Below, one piece after another: positions 25,076 through 32,927 of a DNA stretch of 44,606 bases. This DNA is from Betaproteobacteria bacterium (GTDB taxonomy: Bacteria > Pseudomonadota > Gammaproteobacteria > Burkholderiales > SG8-41): contig JANYDM010000055.1 of the NCBI GenBank assembly GCA_025363575.1, forward strand, positions 1 through 44,606, given 5' to 3'. The notes under the pieces are model-generated. The model was not told the DNA's origin and did no database searches. It was given only the letters and a program-made list of their open reading frames with translations. Position 1 is the stretch's first letter, and the number at the start of each line of letters is the position of its first letter. Position numbers and translations under genes: made by a program.

Positions 25076-26755
25076 TCAGGAACTGCAAGACAACGCCGAA
25101 CATCCGGCCTTGTGCCGCGCCCATTCGGGCCGCCGCTCCGCGAGCTCGTCGTGTTCCGGCTGCTCGTCATATGGATGCTGCAATACGTTCATCAGGCGAT
25201 TCATCACCGAGGCGTCGTCACGTTCGGTGAGCGCGTCGATGGCGAGTTGCGCGAGGTAATTGCGGAATACGTATTTCGGATTGACGCGATTCATGCGCTC
25301 GACGCGTGTCTGCGCGGGAGCCTGGTCTTGCTTTGTGCGTGTTATGTAGCGGCGCAGCCACCTGGCGACTCGCCCGGCGTGGGCGGCAGCAAAAGCGTCG
25401 TCGGCATAAAACGCGCGGCGCAGCGGTTCCATAAGCTCGGCATCGCTCGCAGCTTCGTCCAGCGGTACTTGCGCGAGCAGACGGAAGAACAAAGTGAAAT
25501 CGGTTTCGACCGCCTGCAGCATGGCAAACAAGTCATCTTTGAGCTCGCGATCGCCTTCCTGCGCCGGCAGGCTGAGGCCGAGCTTGGCCAGCAGCGCGGT
25601 TTGCCAGCCTTGCTGGAATACGTCGACGTATACGCCGAGACCGTGCTCAAGCGGCGCTTTGTCTTCAAACAGCGGATAGAGCGCGTTCGCGAGCTGCACG
25701 AGATTCCAGTGCGCGATCTGCGGCTGATCGCCGTAGCAATAGCGGCGGCCTTCGGCGTCCGTGGTGTTCGGCGTCCACGAAGGGTCGTAGCCTTCGAGCC
25801 AGCCGTACGGACCATAATCTATCGTCAGGCCGAGTATCGACATATTGTCGGTGTTCATAACGCCGTGGACGAAGCCCACGCGCATCCAGTCGACGATCAT
25901 CAGCGCGGTGCGCCGGCAGATTTCCTCGAACCAGCGCGCATAAATCTCGCGCGAAAGTTCCGCGCCGGAAAGCATTTCGCGCGAAGGCGCCGCGCCGGAC
26001 AGCGTTTCACGCGAAGGTGTGACTAGCCCCGGATAGTGTTGCGTGATCACAAAATCGGCGAGGCGCCGCAGGATATCGGTCTCCTCGTGCGCTGCGTGGA
26101 TCTGGAAATTGCCGAAGCGTACGAACGTCGGCGCGACGCGGCACACCACCGCGCCGGGCTCGGGCGCGGCATTGCCGTCATAGAACATGTCGCGCACGAC
26201 CGCGGCGCCGGTCGCGGCAAGGCTCAGCGCGCGCGTGGTCGGCACGCCGAGATGATGCATGGCTTCGCTGCACATGAATTCGCGCACGGATGAGCGCAGC
26301 ACCGCGCGGCCATCGGCAGTGCGCGAGTAGGGCGTGGGCCCCGCGCCTTTCAACTGCAGCTCGTAACGCGCGCCTTGCGCGTTGATAAGCTCGCCGAGCG
26401 TTATGGCACGGCCGTCGCCGAGCTGTCCCGCCCAATGCCCGAACTGATGGCCGCCGTAGCGCGCGGCATACGGCTGCATGCCGGACAGCACGCGACTTCC
26501 CGCCAGTATTTCGGCGACGGGACCGGTGAACGAAGCAGGGCGCGCGATGCCGAGCATATTGCCGGCCGAATCCGACCACGCGAGCAGCCGAGGCGCCGGC
26601 ACCGGTGTCGGGTCGACGCGCGTATAAGAAGCGTTGCGTACCGCGCGCGGCACGTTGGTCAGCACCGCATCGGCGGGCAGCTCGCGCACGAAGCTGTTGT
26701 CGAACTCGAGTTGCGTGAGGTCAACGAGCGGCTTGACTTTTTCGGCGGTGTCCAC
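25076..26755 (-). CDS. selO: Protein adenylyltransferase SelO (YdiU family)
   Basis: The 559-residue protein is the bacterial homologue of selenoprotein O, a pseudokinase-fold enzyme that AMPylates proteins. Typical blocks are YAARYGGHQFGHWAGQLGDG, LQLKGAGPTPYSR, VREFMCSEAMHHLG, and FVHGVMNTDNMS followed by the metal-binding IDYGPYGW. The C-terminus ends SALSCSS, so the position that is Sec in animals is an ordinary Cys codon here. Compared with Escherichia coli YdiU (about 480 residues) it is longer, partly because of a repeat insert near residues 245-270. SelO is linked to redox and glutathionylation control. Confidence 0.93.
   Translation of the reverse strand: MDTAEKVKPLVDLTQLEFDNSFVRELPADAVLTNVPRAVRNASYTRVDPTPVPAPRLLAWSDSAGNMLGIARPASFTGPVAEILAGSRVLSGMQPYAARYGGHQFGHWAGQLGDGRAITLGELINAQGARYELQLKGAGPTPYSRTADGRAVLRSSVREFMCSEAMHHLGVPTTRALSLAATGAAVVRDMFYDGNAAPEPGAVVCRVAPTFVRFGNFQIHAAHEETDILRRLADFVITQHYPGLVTPSRETLSGAAPSREMLSGAELSREIYARWFEEICRRTALMIVDWMRVGFVHGVMNTDNMSILGLTIDYGPYGWLEGYDPSWTPNTTDAEGRRYCYGDQPQIAHWNLVQLANALYPLFEDKAPLEHGLGVYVDVFQQGWQTALLAKLGLSLPAQEGDRELKDDLFAMLQAVETDFTLFFRLLAQVPLDEAASDAELMEPLRRAFYADDAFAAAHAGRVARWLRRYITRTKQDQAPAQTRVERMNRVNPKYVFRNYLAQLAIDALTERDDASVMNRLMNVLQHPYDEQPEHDELAERRPEWARHKAGCSALSCSS
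25947..26023. repeat. 30-bp tandem repeat inside selO
   Basis: Units 25947-25976 and 25977-26006 differ at only a few positions, and a partial third unit follows to about 26023. In the protein this gives PSRETLSGAA, PSREMLSGAE, LSREIY. The frame is kept because the period is 30. It lies in a loop before the catalytic core. Confidence 0.75.
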
Positions 26756-26794
26756 TGAGGCTGGTGCTACTCACTCGCCACTTACGGGGCGAGT

Positions 26795-26900
26795 GTGGGG
26801 GTGAGGGGAAGCATGCAGGAAATGTATGGGCGACTATGTAAGACTTCAATCGTCCTTCACCCTGATCCTCTCCCGCTGAGCAGGGGGAGAGAAAAGTGTA
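26795..26900. repeat. GC-rich intergenic repeat
   Basis: The stretch between selO and the cupin-rubredoxin gene carries GTGGGGGTGAGGGGAAG and, on the other side, TTCACCCTGATCCTCTCCC and CAGGGGGAGAG, which can pair partly. It is of the same type as the element at 11505-11660. No gene is seen. It may work as a transcription end signal between two minus-strand genes. Confidence 0.4.
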
Positions 26901-26904
26901 GATG

Positions 26905-27834
26905 TCAGCCGACGACGCTCATCTGGAAATCGCTCTTGCTTGCCGAGCAATCCGGGCAGGTCCACGTTTCAGGAACGTCTTCCCAGCGCGTGCCCGCGGC
27001 CACGCCTTCATCGGGCATGCCCTTGGCTTCGTCGTAAACGAACGCGCACAGCAAGCATTGCCACACGCGATGCTGCGGCGACCTTGCGATCACGGCGTCG
27101 TTCGCCGCCGGCGCGGCTTCCCGGCGCGGGTAGTTGAGCACGATTGCTTCGAGGCCTTCCGCTCCGGCGGCGATCTGCCACGCGCCTTCATGCGGTTTCA
27201 CGAACGCGACGGCAAGACCCTTGTACTCGCGGCCGATGTAGCTCAGGCTGCCTTTGGTGACGATGATGTGCTGGCCGCCGGTCTGCGACGGATCGGGCAA
27301 AGTCGCGGTGGCGCCGGCTTGCATGCTGAGCGAATAGGCGGCCAGGCCGCGCTCGTCCTTGATCTGCGAAAACGGTTTCAGGCTGACGTCGCCGCTGCGT
27401 GTGAAATCCGGCGCTTCGGTGACCTGCCACGGGTTGCGGTTCTCGACGCCGACAAGCTTGTCGCGCTGGGCCGGCAGATATTGAGCACCCGGATCTTTGC
27501 GCGCGCGCAGCGTCAGAAAGCCCAGGCCTTCCGCGCCGAAATTGATCGGGCCGTACGGCGTGTAGGCGCGCGAGAAATGCACTGCGTGGATAGAGAGCTT
27601 GTGCTTGCCGAGCACGCCGCCGCCGCTGACGACGACCTGGAACTGGTCGTTCTCGTGAAAGTGCGGGCGAATCACGCGCTCGTGATTGCCTTCGACCAGA
27701 AAACCCATCGGCTCTTCTGTCACGTCCGTGCCGTCGGGATGGGTGAGGAAGTTGGTGCGCCAGCCCTGCCCGACGGGCAGTTCGCGCTTGATGCGATTGG
27801 CTTTTACATCATCGTAGGCGGCTATTTGCGGCAT
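26905..27834 (-). CDS. Cupin protein with C-terminal rubredoxin domain
   Basis: The 309-residue protein joins two modules. Residues 1 to about 245 are a two-part cupin-like region with the metal-ligand motif RPHFHENDQFQVVV near residue 75, and a second barrel around GQHIIVTKGSLSYIG. Residues 258-305 are a full rubredoxin: CLLC (C260, C263) and CPDC (C293, C296), with the usual aromatic residues between. The fusion suggests a non-haem iron or similar dioxygenase-like protein that receives electrons directly from its own rubredoxin. The reaction is unknown. It is upstream of selO on the same strand but 150 bases away. Confidence 0.85.
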   Translation of the reverse strand: MPQIAAYDDVKANRIKRELPVGQGWRTNFLTHPDGTDVTEEPMGFLVEGNHERVIRPHFHENDQFQVVVSGGGVLGKHKLSIHAVHFSRAYTPYGPINFGAEGLGFLTLRARKDPGAQYLPAQRDKLVGVENRNPWQVTEAPDFTRSGDVSLKPFSQIKDERGLAAYSLSMQAGATATLPDPSQTGGQHIIVTKGSLSYIGREYKGLAVAFVKPHEGAWQIAAGAEGLEAIVLNYPRREAAPAANDAVIARSPQHRVWQCLLCAFVYDEAKGMPDEGVAAGTRWEDVPETWTCPDCSASKSDFQMSVVG

Positions 27835-27975
27835 GGCAGTGTCCTCGAGAGCGTGGCGTGGGAATCAGCGCGCCATTTTACTCTTGTTAGAGCCCTTCGA
27901 AAACCGGCGCTTGTCAATGCGCATCGAGCTGTCCTCAACTTCCCTTCAAGGGGAAGCAGAATGGTGCTGCACAGC

Positions 27976-29016
27976 TCATGTTTGGGAGAAGACTTCGTTC
28001 GTTTGCATGCCGGCGCGCACGAACGTGGTGCGCTTGGTCAGTTCCTTGAGCGTACGCGCGCCGACGTAGGTACATGCGGAGCGTAAGCCACCGAGCACGT
28101 CCTGCAGCGAGTCCGCGACCGGCCCGCGGTAGGGCACGAGCACTTCCTTGCCTTCGGACGCACGATAGTGGGCGACGCCGCCGGCGTACTTTTCCATCGC
28201 GGTGCGCGAGCTCATGCCATAAAAACGTTTGAATTTAGCGCCGTCCTGCTCGACGACGTCGCCGGCGCACTCGTCGTGGCCGGCGAGCATGCCGCCCAGC
28301 ATCACGAAATCGGCGCCGCCGCCGAACGCTTTCGCCACGTCGCCGGGCGAGGTGCAGCCGCCGTCGGCGCAGATGCGGCCGCCGAGACCGTGCGCGGCAT
28401 CTGCGCATTCGATCACCGCCGACAATTGCGGGTAGCCGACGCCGGTCATGCTGCGCGTGGTGCAGACCGAGCCGGGCCCGATGCCGACTTTGACGATGTC
28501 GGCGCCCGAAAGAATCAGTTCCTCGGTCATTTCACCGGTCACGACGTTGCCTGCCATGAGCGTGATCTGCGGAAAATCGGCGCGGAACCGGGCGACGAAT
28601 TCGACGAAGCTTTCGGTGTAGCCGTTGGCGACGTCTATGCAGACATAGCGGATCGCAGTGCCGGCGCGTTGCATGACCCTGGCGAATTTCTCACGGTCGT
28701 GCCGGGTGATGCCCATCGAGTAGAACGCGTTGGATTTGGTCTTGAGCGTCTTGAAAAAGGCGACCAGCTCGTCGACGCCGTAATGCTTGTGCAGCGCGAC
28801 CGACAGGCCGGCTTTGGCAAACGCGCGCGCCATCTCGAAGGTGCCTACGGTGTCCATGTTCGCGGCGATCACCGGCACGCCGCTGTAGCGGTTGTCCGAA
28901 TGCTTGAACGTCAATTTGCGCGTGACGTCGACTTCGGCGCGCGACGGCAGCGCCGAGCGTTTCGGACGGATCAAGACGTCCTTGAAGTCGAGCTTGATTT
29001 CGTTATCGATATGCAT
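27976..29016 (-). CDS. guaC: GMP reductase
   Basis: The 346-residue enzyme converts GMP to IMP with NADPH, in purine salvage. It has the TIM-barrel IMPDH/GMPR pattern: [13 protein letters not shown] at the N-terminus, [18 protein letters not shown] and the catalytic loop [13 protein letters not shown] with C185. [29 protein letters not shown] binds the phosphate. The length matches Escherichia coli GuaC (347), and there is no CBS domain, which argues against IMP dehydrogenase. The gene stands alone, divergent from the DUF4239 gene. Confidence 0.95.
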   Translation of the reverse strand: MHIDNEIKLDFKDVLIRPKRSALPSRAEVDVTRKLTFKHSDNRYSGVPVIAANMDTVGTFEMARAFAKAGLSVALHKHYGVDELVAFFKTLKTKSNAFYSMGITRHDREKFARVMQRAGTAIRYVCIDVANGYTESFVEFVARFRADFPQITLMAGNVVTGEMTEELILSGADIVKVGIGPGSVCTTRSMTGVGYPQLSAVIECADAAHGLGGRICADGGCTSPGDVAKAFGGGADFVMLGGMLAGHDECAGDVVEQDGAKFKRFYGMSSRTAMEKYAGGVAHYRASEGKEVLVPYRGPVADSLQDVLGGLRSACTYVGARTLKELTKRTTFVRAGMQTNEVFSQT

Positions 29017-29187
29017 TCGGGATTATCAGTCAGCAATGGGACGGGCAAGCGCCGCCAGCATCCGCCTCGCCCGCGCGGCAGTCAAGCTTACGCATGGCCG
29101 CGTTCGCGTTATCATTACGAATCGTCCGCTGGGGGCGAGCCCGGCGGCGCATTATCGGTTGCGGCCAGCAGGCATAAGGGGAGATCA

Positions 29188-29979
29188 ATGCGGACGCTTT
29201 TTGATTCGATTACCGAAATATCGCTGTGGCTCGCGTCGCAGGGATTTTTCGTTACTTTCCTAATGATCATGATTCCGTACCTGGTGATCACCTTCCCGGT
29301 GCAGCACGCGATCCGCCGCGTGCTCAAGAAGCACGAGATGGAGAACAACGATTTCGCGTACCCGATGGTGTCGGGCATCCTGAACGGCATGACCGGCCTC
29401 ACGCTCGCCTTCGTGGTGGTCACCCTGCTCAACCATCATCGCGAGCAGGACGCCATCCTCAAGAAGGAGGCGCAATCTATTGAGAACATCCACATGGATC
29501 TCAAGCACGACACCGTCAGGATGCGCGACGCGGAACGCGCGCTGGTGCTCTACGTGCAGACGGTCGCCACCATGGAATTCAACGAAAGCACCCGTCAGCA
29601 GGGTTCCGAGGATGCGGTCAAATATATCGACGAGATCTACACGATCTGCATGGGCATCAAGGACCCGCTGGTGCGCTCGCATGCCCTGAGCGAACTCGCC
29701 AACCTGAGCTCGTTCAGGCACCAGCGGCTGTCGGGCACGTTCAAGAGCTCGATTCACCCGGGGCTGTGGCTGACGGTCTACCTGCTGACGCTGCTGACGC
29801 TCATCAATATCATCATGTTCAATTCCAAGCGTAGCGGCTATATCTCGGTGTCGCTGGCGTCGGTGGCCTACGCTTTGATCATGACCCTGGCGAACCAGCT
29901 CGAATATCCGTACGTGGGGCCGCTGTCGGTGTCGATAGACCCGCTTTACCTGCTGCTGCAGAAGTACGACAATCCATAA
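29188..29979 (+). CDS. DUF4239 (bestrophin-like) membrane protein
   Basis: The 263-residue product starts at 29188, with AGGGGAGA upstream. Hydrophobic segments lie at about residues 18-38, 58-80, 190-210 and 218-235, with a soluble helical domain between (KKEAQSIENIHMDLKHDTVRMRDAERALVLYVQ). This is the DUF4239 layout, compared with bestrophin channels. An ion channel role is possible but unproved. The gene is followed by two hairpins and then by the DUF2282 gene on the same strand. Confidence 0.75.
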   Translation: MRTLFDSITEISLWLASQGFFVTFLMIMIPYLVITFPVQHAIRRVLKKHEMENNDFAYPMVSGILNGMTGLTLAFVVVTLLNHHREQDAILKKEAQSIENIHMDLKHDTVRMRDAERALVLYVQTVATMEFNESTRQQGSEDAVKYIDEIYTICMGIKDPLVRSHALSELANLSSFRHQRLSGTFKSSIHPGLWLTVYLLTLLTLINIIMFNSKRSGYISVSLASVAYALIMTLANQLEYPYVGPLSVSIDPLYLLLQKYDNP

Positions 29980-30002
29980 CTCGGGTATGCTTTTACCGTC
30001 GG

Positions 30003-30050
30003 TCCTGCGTTAATGCAGGAGGCGGCGCGCAAGTAAGGAATCGCGCGCCG
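30003..30050 (+). promoter_or_regulatory. Two consecutive hairpins between DUF4239 and DUF2282 genes
   Basis: TCCTGC (30003-30008) pairs with GCAGGA (30015-30020), and CGGCGCGC (30023-30030) pairs with GCGCGCCG (30043-30050). Just beyond lies TTGACT (30053-30058), a possible -35 box for the downstream gene, but the -10 position (AAAATC, 30076-30081) is weak. The hairpins could end the DUF4239 transcript or be a leader of the next gene. Confidence 0.35.
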
Positions 30051-30100
30051 GTTTGACTAAGCAGCCAGTGTGGACAAAATCACCATTTAGAGGAGTCGCC

Positions 30101-30361
30101 ATGGACCATCAAACTGCCATCCGTTCAGCCCTCATGGGCCTGGTCGCGCTCGGTGTCGCCGGCACGACTACTGCACAGGCGCAGTCGTCGCCCAAAGAGA
30201 AATGCTACGGCGTCTCGAAAGCCGGCCAGAATGAATGCGCCGCGGGTAAGAATTCCTGCGCGGGGACGTCCAAGGTCGATAACGATCCGGAGGCATGGAA
30301 GCTCGTCGCCAAAGGCACTTGCGAGAAAATGGGCGGCAAGCTCGCGCCGTCGAAAACCTGA
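30101..30361 (+). CDS. DUF2282 protein, bufferin-like (BufA1) metal-binding peptide precursor
   Basis: The start at 30101 has AGAGGAG upstream. The 86-residue product has a signal peptide (ending TTAQA, about residue 27) and a mature part with four cysteines (C35, C46, C53, C74) in the family pattern [21 protein letters not shown] and [10 protein letters not shown]. The DUF2282 family includes the bufferin BufA1 peptides, exported metal-buffering RiPPs whose cysteines are modified by a DUF692 iron enzyme (BufB) with a DUF2063 partner (BufC). Neither partner gene follows here: the next 400 bases hold hairpins and a gene remnant. It is therefore an orphan precursor or works unmodified. Confidence 0.85.
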   Translation: MDHQTAIRSALMGLVALGVAGTTTAQAQSSPKEKCYGVSKAGQNECAAGKNSCAGTSKVDNDPEAWKLVAKGTCEKMGGKLAPSKT

Positions 30362-30380
30362 GTTTAAGTATTAAGTCGTA

Positions 30381-30425
30381 GCGGCCGGCGCCCGGCGTTG
30401 CGGCCGCCCGAGATAGCATATCTCG
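30381..30425 (+). terminator. Tandem hairpins after DUF2282 gene
   Basis: GCGGCCG (30381-30387) pairs with CGGCCGC (30401-30407), and directly after it CGAGATA (30409-30415) pairs with TATCTCG (30419-30425) around GCA. They start about 20 bases after the stop codon. T-runs are lacking, so this is a likely mRNA end or stability element rather than a classical terminator. Confidence 0.4.
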
Positions 30426-30502
30426 CTAAGAACGACTGAAGTTTCCCGTAACTGGAATTCATCTCTCGCTTGAGAGCGCGCTAGCAGCCGCTCGGCATGT
30501 AG

Positions 30503-30819
30503 GCCCAGTCCAATCAGCCGGGGACCTCGACAACAATATACTTTATCGGCGCGAACCCCTTCGACCTGAGCGGCGTCCTGTTCAAATTCGGCGGCGCAGG
30601 CTACGAAGACAATGTTTATGAGAGCGACGGCGTTCTGCTGTTCGCTATCACCGCGCGTCCACGTCGGCGGGCGGATCGAACTGGAACTCCGAGCGCGGCA
30701 TTGCGACGTTTTCGCTTGCGGCAGTGCCTGAACCGCAAAGCCCGGCGCTGATGGCGGCCGGCTTGGGTTTCATGTTTTTTGTGGCGAAGCGCCGCCGCGG
30801 GCGCGCACGCGGGCGATAA
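30503..30819 (+). pseudogene. Remnant of a PEP-CTERM exported protein gene
   Basis: One frame encodes TSTTIYFIGANPFDLSGVL and continues to LLFAITA near 30655. A shifted frame then reads SNWNSERGIATFSLAAVPEP, a hydrophobic stretch (ALMAAGLGFMFFVAKR) and an Arg-rich tail before TAA at 30817. VPEP plus membrane segment plus basic end is a PEP-CTERM sorting signal, recognised by exosortase in exopolysaccharide-producing bacteria. There is no start, no signal peptide and a frameshift near 30655, so the gene is broken. Its end overlaps the convergent hydrolase gene by 50 bases. Confidence 0.75.
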
Positions 30820-31603
30820 AGTCAGTCGTTGCCCGGGCGCAGGCCGCGGCGTCCGTCGCGGCGACGTGATAAGAATTACCCGGCAGCACCCGCAGCTCCG
30901 AATCGCGCAGGGTTTTCTGCCATGCGCGATTTTCTTCGACCGTCGCGAGTCCGCTTTGCTCGGTCGTAATGACCAGCGTTGGGCAGGCTATGTTCGGCAT
31001 GTCGGGCGTAATGTCCGCGCATGCGATGGTCGCAATGAAGCCGATCTGCGACCGTGCGTCCGTGCGCCCCATAAACTTCGTCCACCATTCGGCACCCTCT
31101 TTCGGGAAATTGTCGCCGAGCCGGCCCGCCATGCTTTCACGCGCCCATTGCTCGACGCCAGCGGTTTCGAACATCTTCGTCCAAGCGGGGATGCGTTCCT
31201 GCGTGCCGGGGCGGAACGGCGTCGGCGTGCCGATCAGCGTGAGGGTTGAAACGCGTGATGCGCGGCGTGCGGCGAACGCGCGCGCGACAGTGCCGCCAAT
31301 CTTGGCGCCGGCAAGGTGAAAGCGCTCTATGCCGAGATGGTCCATCAGGCGGCAGTAGTCGTCGATGAGGACATCGAGCGTCCACGGAAAATCACGCGGC
31401 ATCGGTGTTGACCGCCCGAAGCCGCGCATGTCGGGGCGCACTACGCGATAACGCCGCGCGAGGTGCGGTACCCAGCCGTACCAGGCAAGGCCGCTTTCGC
31501 AGTTGCCATGCAGCAGCAGGATAGTCTCGGGCTGCGTCCACGGGTCGGTGAAATCGTCGACCTTGTAGTGCATGTCCAGGCCGGGGCTTTTGAGTGTAGG
31601 CAT
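30770..31603 (-). CDS. Alpha/beta hydrolase-fold protein with Lys at the nucleophile position
   Basis: The 277-residue protein has a normal alpha/beta hydrolase layout: LLLHGNCESG (oxyanion segment), RPDMRGFGRS, and a C-terminal block with the acid and histidine regions (LVITTEQSGLAT, GNSYHVAATD). The nucleophile elbow reads GAKIGG, with K101 where GxSxG normally has Ser. It may therefore not be a classical esterase. The gene is followed upstream by the M19 dipeptidase, 18 bases away on the same strand, so the two are probably co-transcribed. Confidence 0.82.
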   Translation of the reverse strand: MPTLKSPGLDMHYKVDDFTDPWTQPETILLLHGNCESGLAWYGWVPHLARRYRVVRPDMRGFGRSTPMPRDFPWTLDVLIDDYCRLMDHLGIERFHLAGAKIGGTVARAFAARRASRVSTLTLIGTPTPFRPGTQERIPAWTKMFETAGVEQWARESMAGRLGDNFPKEGAEWWTKFMGRTDARSQIGFIATIACADITPDMPNIACPTLVITTEQSGLATVEENRAWQKTLRDSELRVLPGNSYHVAATDAAACARATTDFIARVRARGGASPQKT

Positions 31604-31621
31604 GGAGGTTTTCTGCCAGAG

Positions 31622-32668
31622 TCAGGGCTTGATTTCTGCGGCCAGCGCGCTTTTCAGCACGCGTATATAGTTTCCGCCGAGCATCATATCGAGTTCCGTA
31701 CTGCTAACGCCGCGTTTCGTCATCACCTCGGCCAGCTCGAAGAATTCGCGGTAGGTCGGTACCACCATGTGCGTCATGCCATCCATGTCGGTACCGATGC
31801 CGACATGCGCTGCGCCCAGGGCGTTGGCGAGATCGAGCAGCGCGTCCGCATAGCGCTCGAGCGAAGAAAACGAACCGCCATTGGCCCAAATGCCGACGAC
31901 CCCGCCTTTCTGTGCGATCTTGTGCGCGACCGGCAGGTGAATGGCGCGCGCGGCCGTCACACGCTGCGTGTAGTGCGGCTCGCTGCTGCTGGCCTGGCCG
32001 TGCGAATAGATGACGGGCTGCGTCGAGACGTCGAGGGTCTGCTCGATCAGCGCTGAAGTGCCGTGCGCGACATCGACCAGTATGCCGAGGCGGTTGCACT
32101 CCTGCACCACGGTGCGGCCGAAAGCCGACAGGCCATTGTATTGGGGCGCCTCGGTCGAGATGTCGCCGATTTCTGACAGGCGAAAGTGCACGAGCTGCAG
32201 ATGCACGAGTCCATTGTTGCGCGCGGTAGCCACCGCTTGGAGATTGCCTTCGAGGAAATCGCCGCCTTCGGCAGCGATTACCGCGGCGGGCAGGCGCGCG
32301 GCAACGACGCGCTCCAGGGTTGCGGACGAGACGATTTCGGTCAGGCCTTCGCGTTGTATCGTTTCATGCAGGCGCGCCAACCGCATCTCAAAATTCGCGG
32401 CGAGTTCTCCGGGCTGCGCGGCGCGCGACACGGAGATGCGGCCTTTTACGTTTTGGGTCACGGGGCGGTCGGTGGCGATGCAGCGCGCGATGATCAGCAT
32501 GCCGTTGTCGCTCATCAGCGCACGCATGTTGTCGATACGCCGCCCGACGCCGGCATGGCTGTGCATGTCGGCGAAGCGGGGCATGCGGTCCTGGCCGCGC
32601 GCAGGCCAGGGGGCGAGGGCCACAGCCGCGGCTGAGGCTAGAAAGCGCCGGCGGTTGATTATCGGCAT
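31622..32668 (-). CDS. Membrane dipeptidase family protein (peptidase M19)
   Basis: The 348-residue product has a twin-arginine signal (NRRRFLASAAAVALAPWPA). The body is a TIM-barrel amidohydrolase: FADMHSHAG holds a histidine pair, AAEGGDFLEG has the bridging acid, and ILVDVAHGTS, VIYSHGQAS and IGTDMDG are the later metal and substrate segments of renal-dipeptidase-like enzymes. These zinc enzymes cleave dipeptides or related amides. Export by Tat implies folding with metal in the cytoplasm. Specificity is unknown. Confidence 0.87.
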   Translation of the reverse strand: MPIINRRRFLASAAAVALAPWPARGQDRMPRFADMHSHAGVGRRIDNMRALMSDNGMLIIARCIATDRPVTQNVKGRISVSRAAQPGELAANFEMRLARLHETIQREGLTEIVSSATLERVVAARLPAAVIAAEGGDFLEGNLQAVATARNNGLVHLQLVHFRLSEIGDISTEAPQYNGLSAFGRTVVQECNRLGILVDVAHGTSALIEQTLDVSTQPVIYSHGQASSSEPHYTQRVTAARAIHLPVAHKIAQKGGVVGIWANGGSFSSLERYADALLDLANALGAAHVGIGTDMDGMTHMVVPTYREFFELAEVMTKRGVSSTELDMMLGGNYIRVLKSALAAEIKP

Positions 32669-32927
32669 GCGCAGCCATCGTGCATAGTTTCTCCCCGACT
32701 TAAACAGCCGGCGCGGGTTGTTGTTGGATGGAATCGCGCCCGAGGATAATTATAGGCCTGTCTTCCGCCTGCTTTGGTCCGCGTGTCCTGCGCGGCGCGA
32801 ACCGCCGTAACGCGGACCGGTGCGCAGAGATTCGCCGGCGTTTCGCGCACAGGGACGGCAGCACGCGGCGCGCGATAAAATGACGCATCGCGCCGGTTTT
32901 GGCGCCGCCGCCTATGAGGTAGATGCC

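Noticed and set aside
25080..25100. SelO as a third Sec-containing protein
   Set aside because: The C-terminal site reads SCSS with a normal Cys codon, and no in-frame TGA precedes the real stop.
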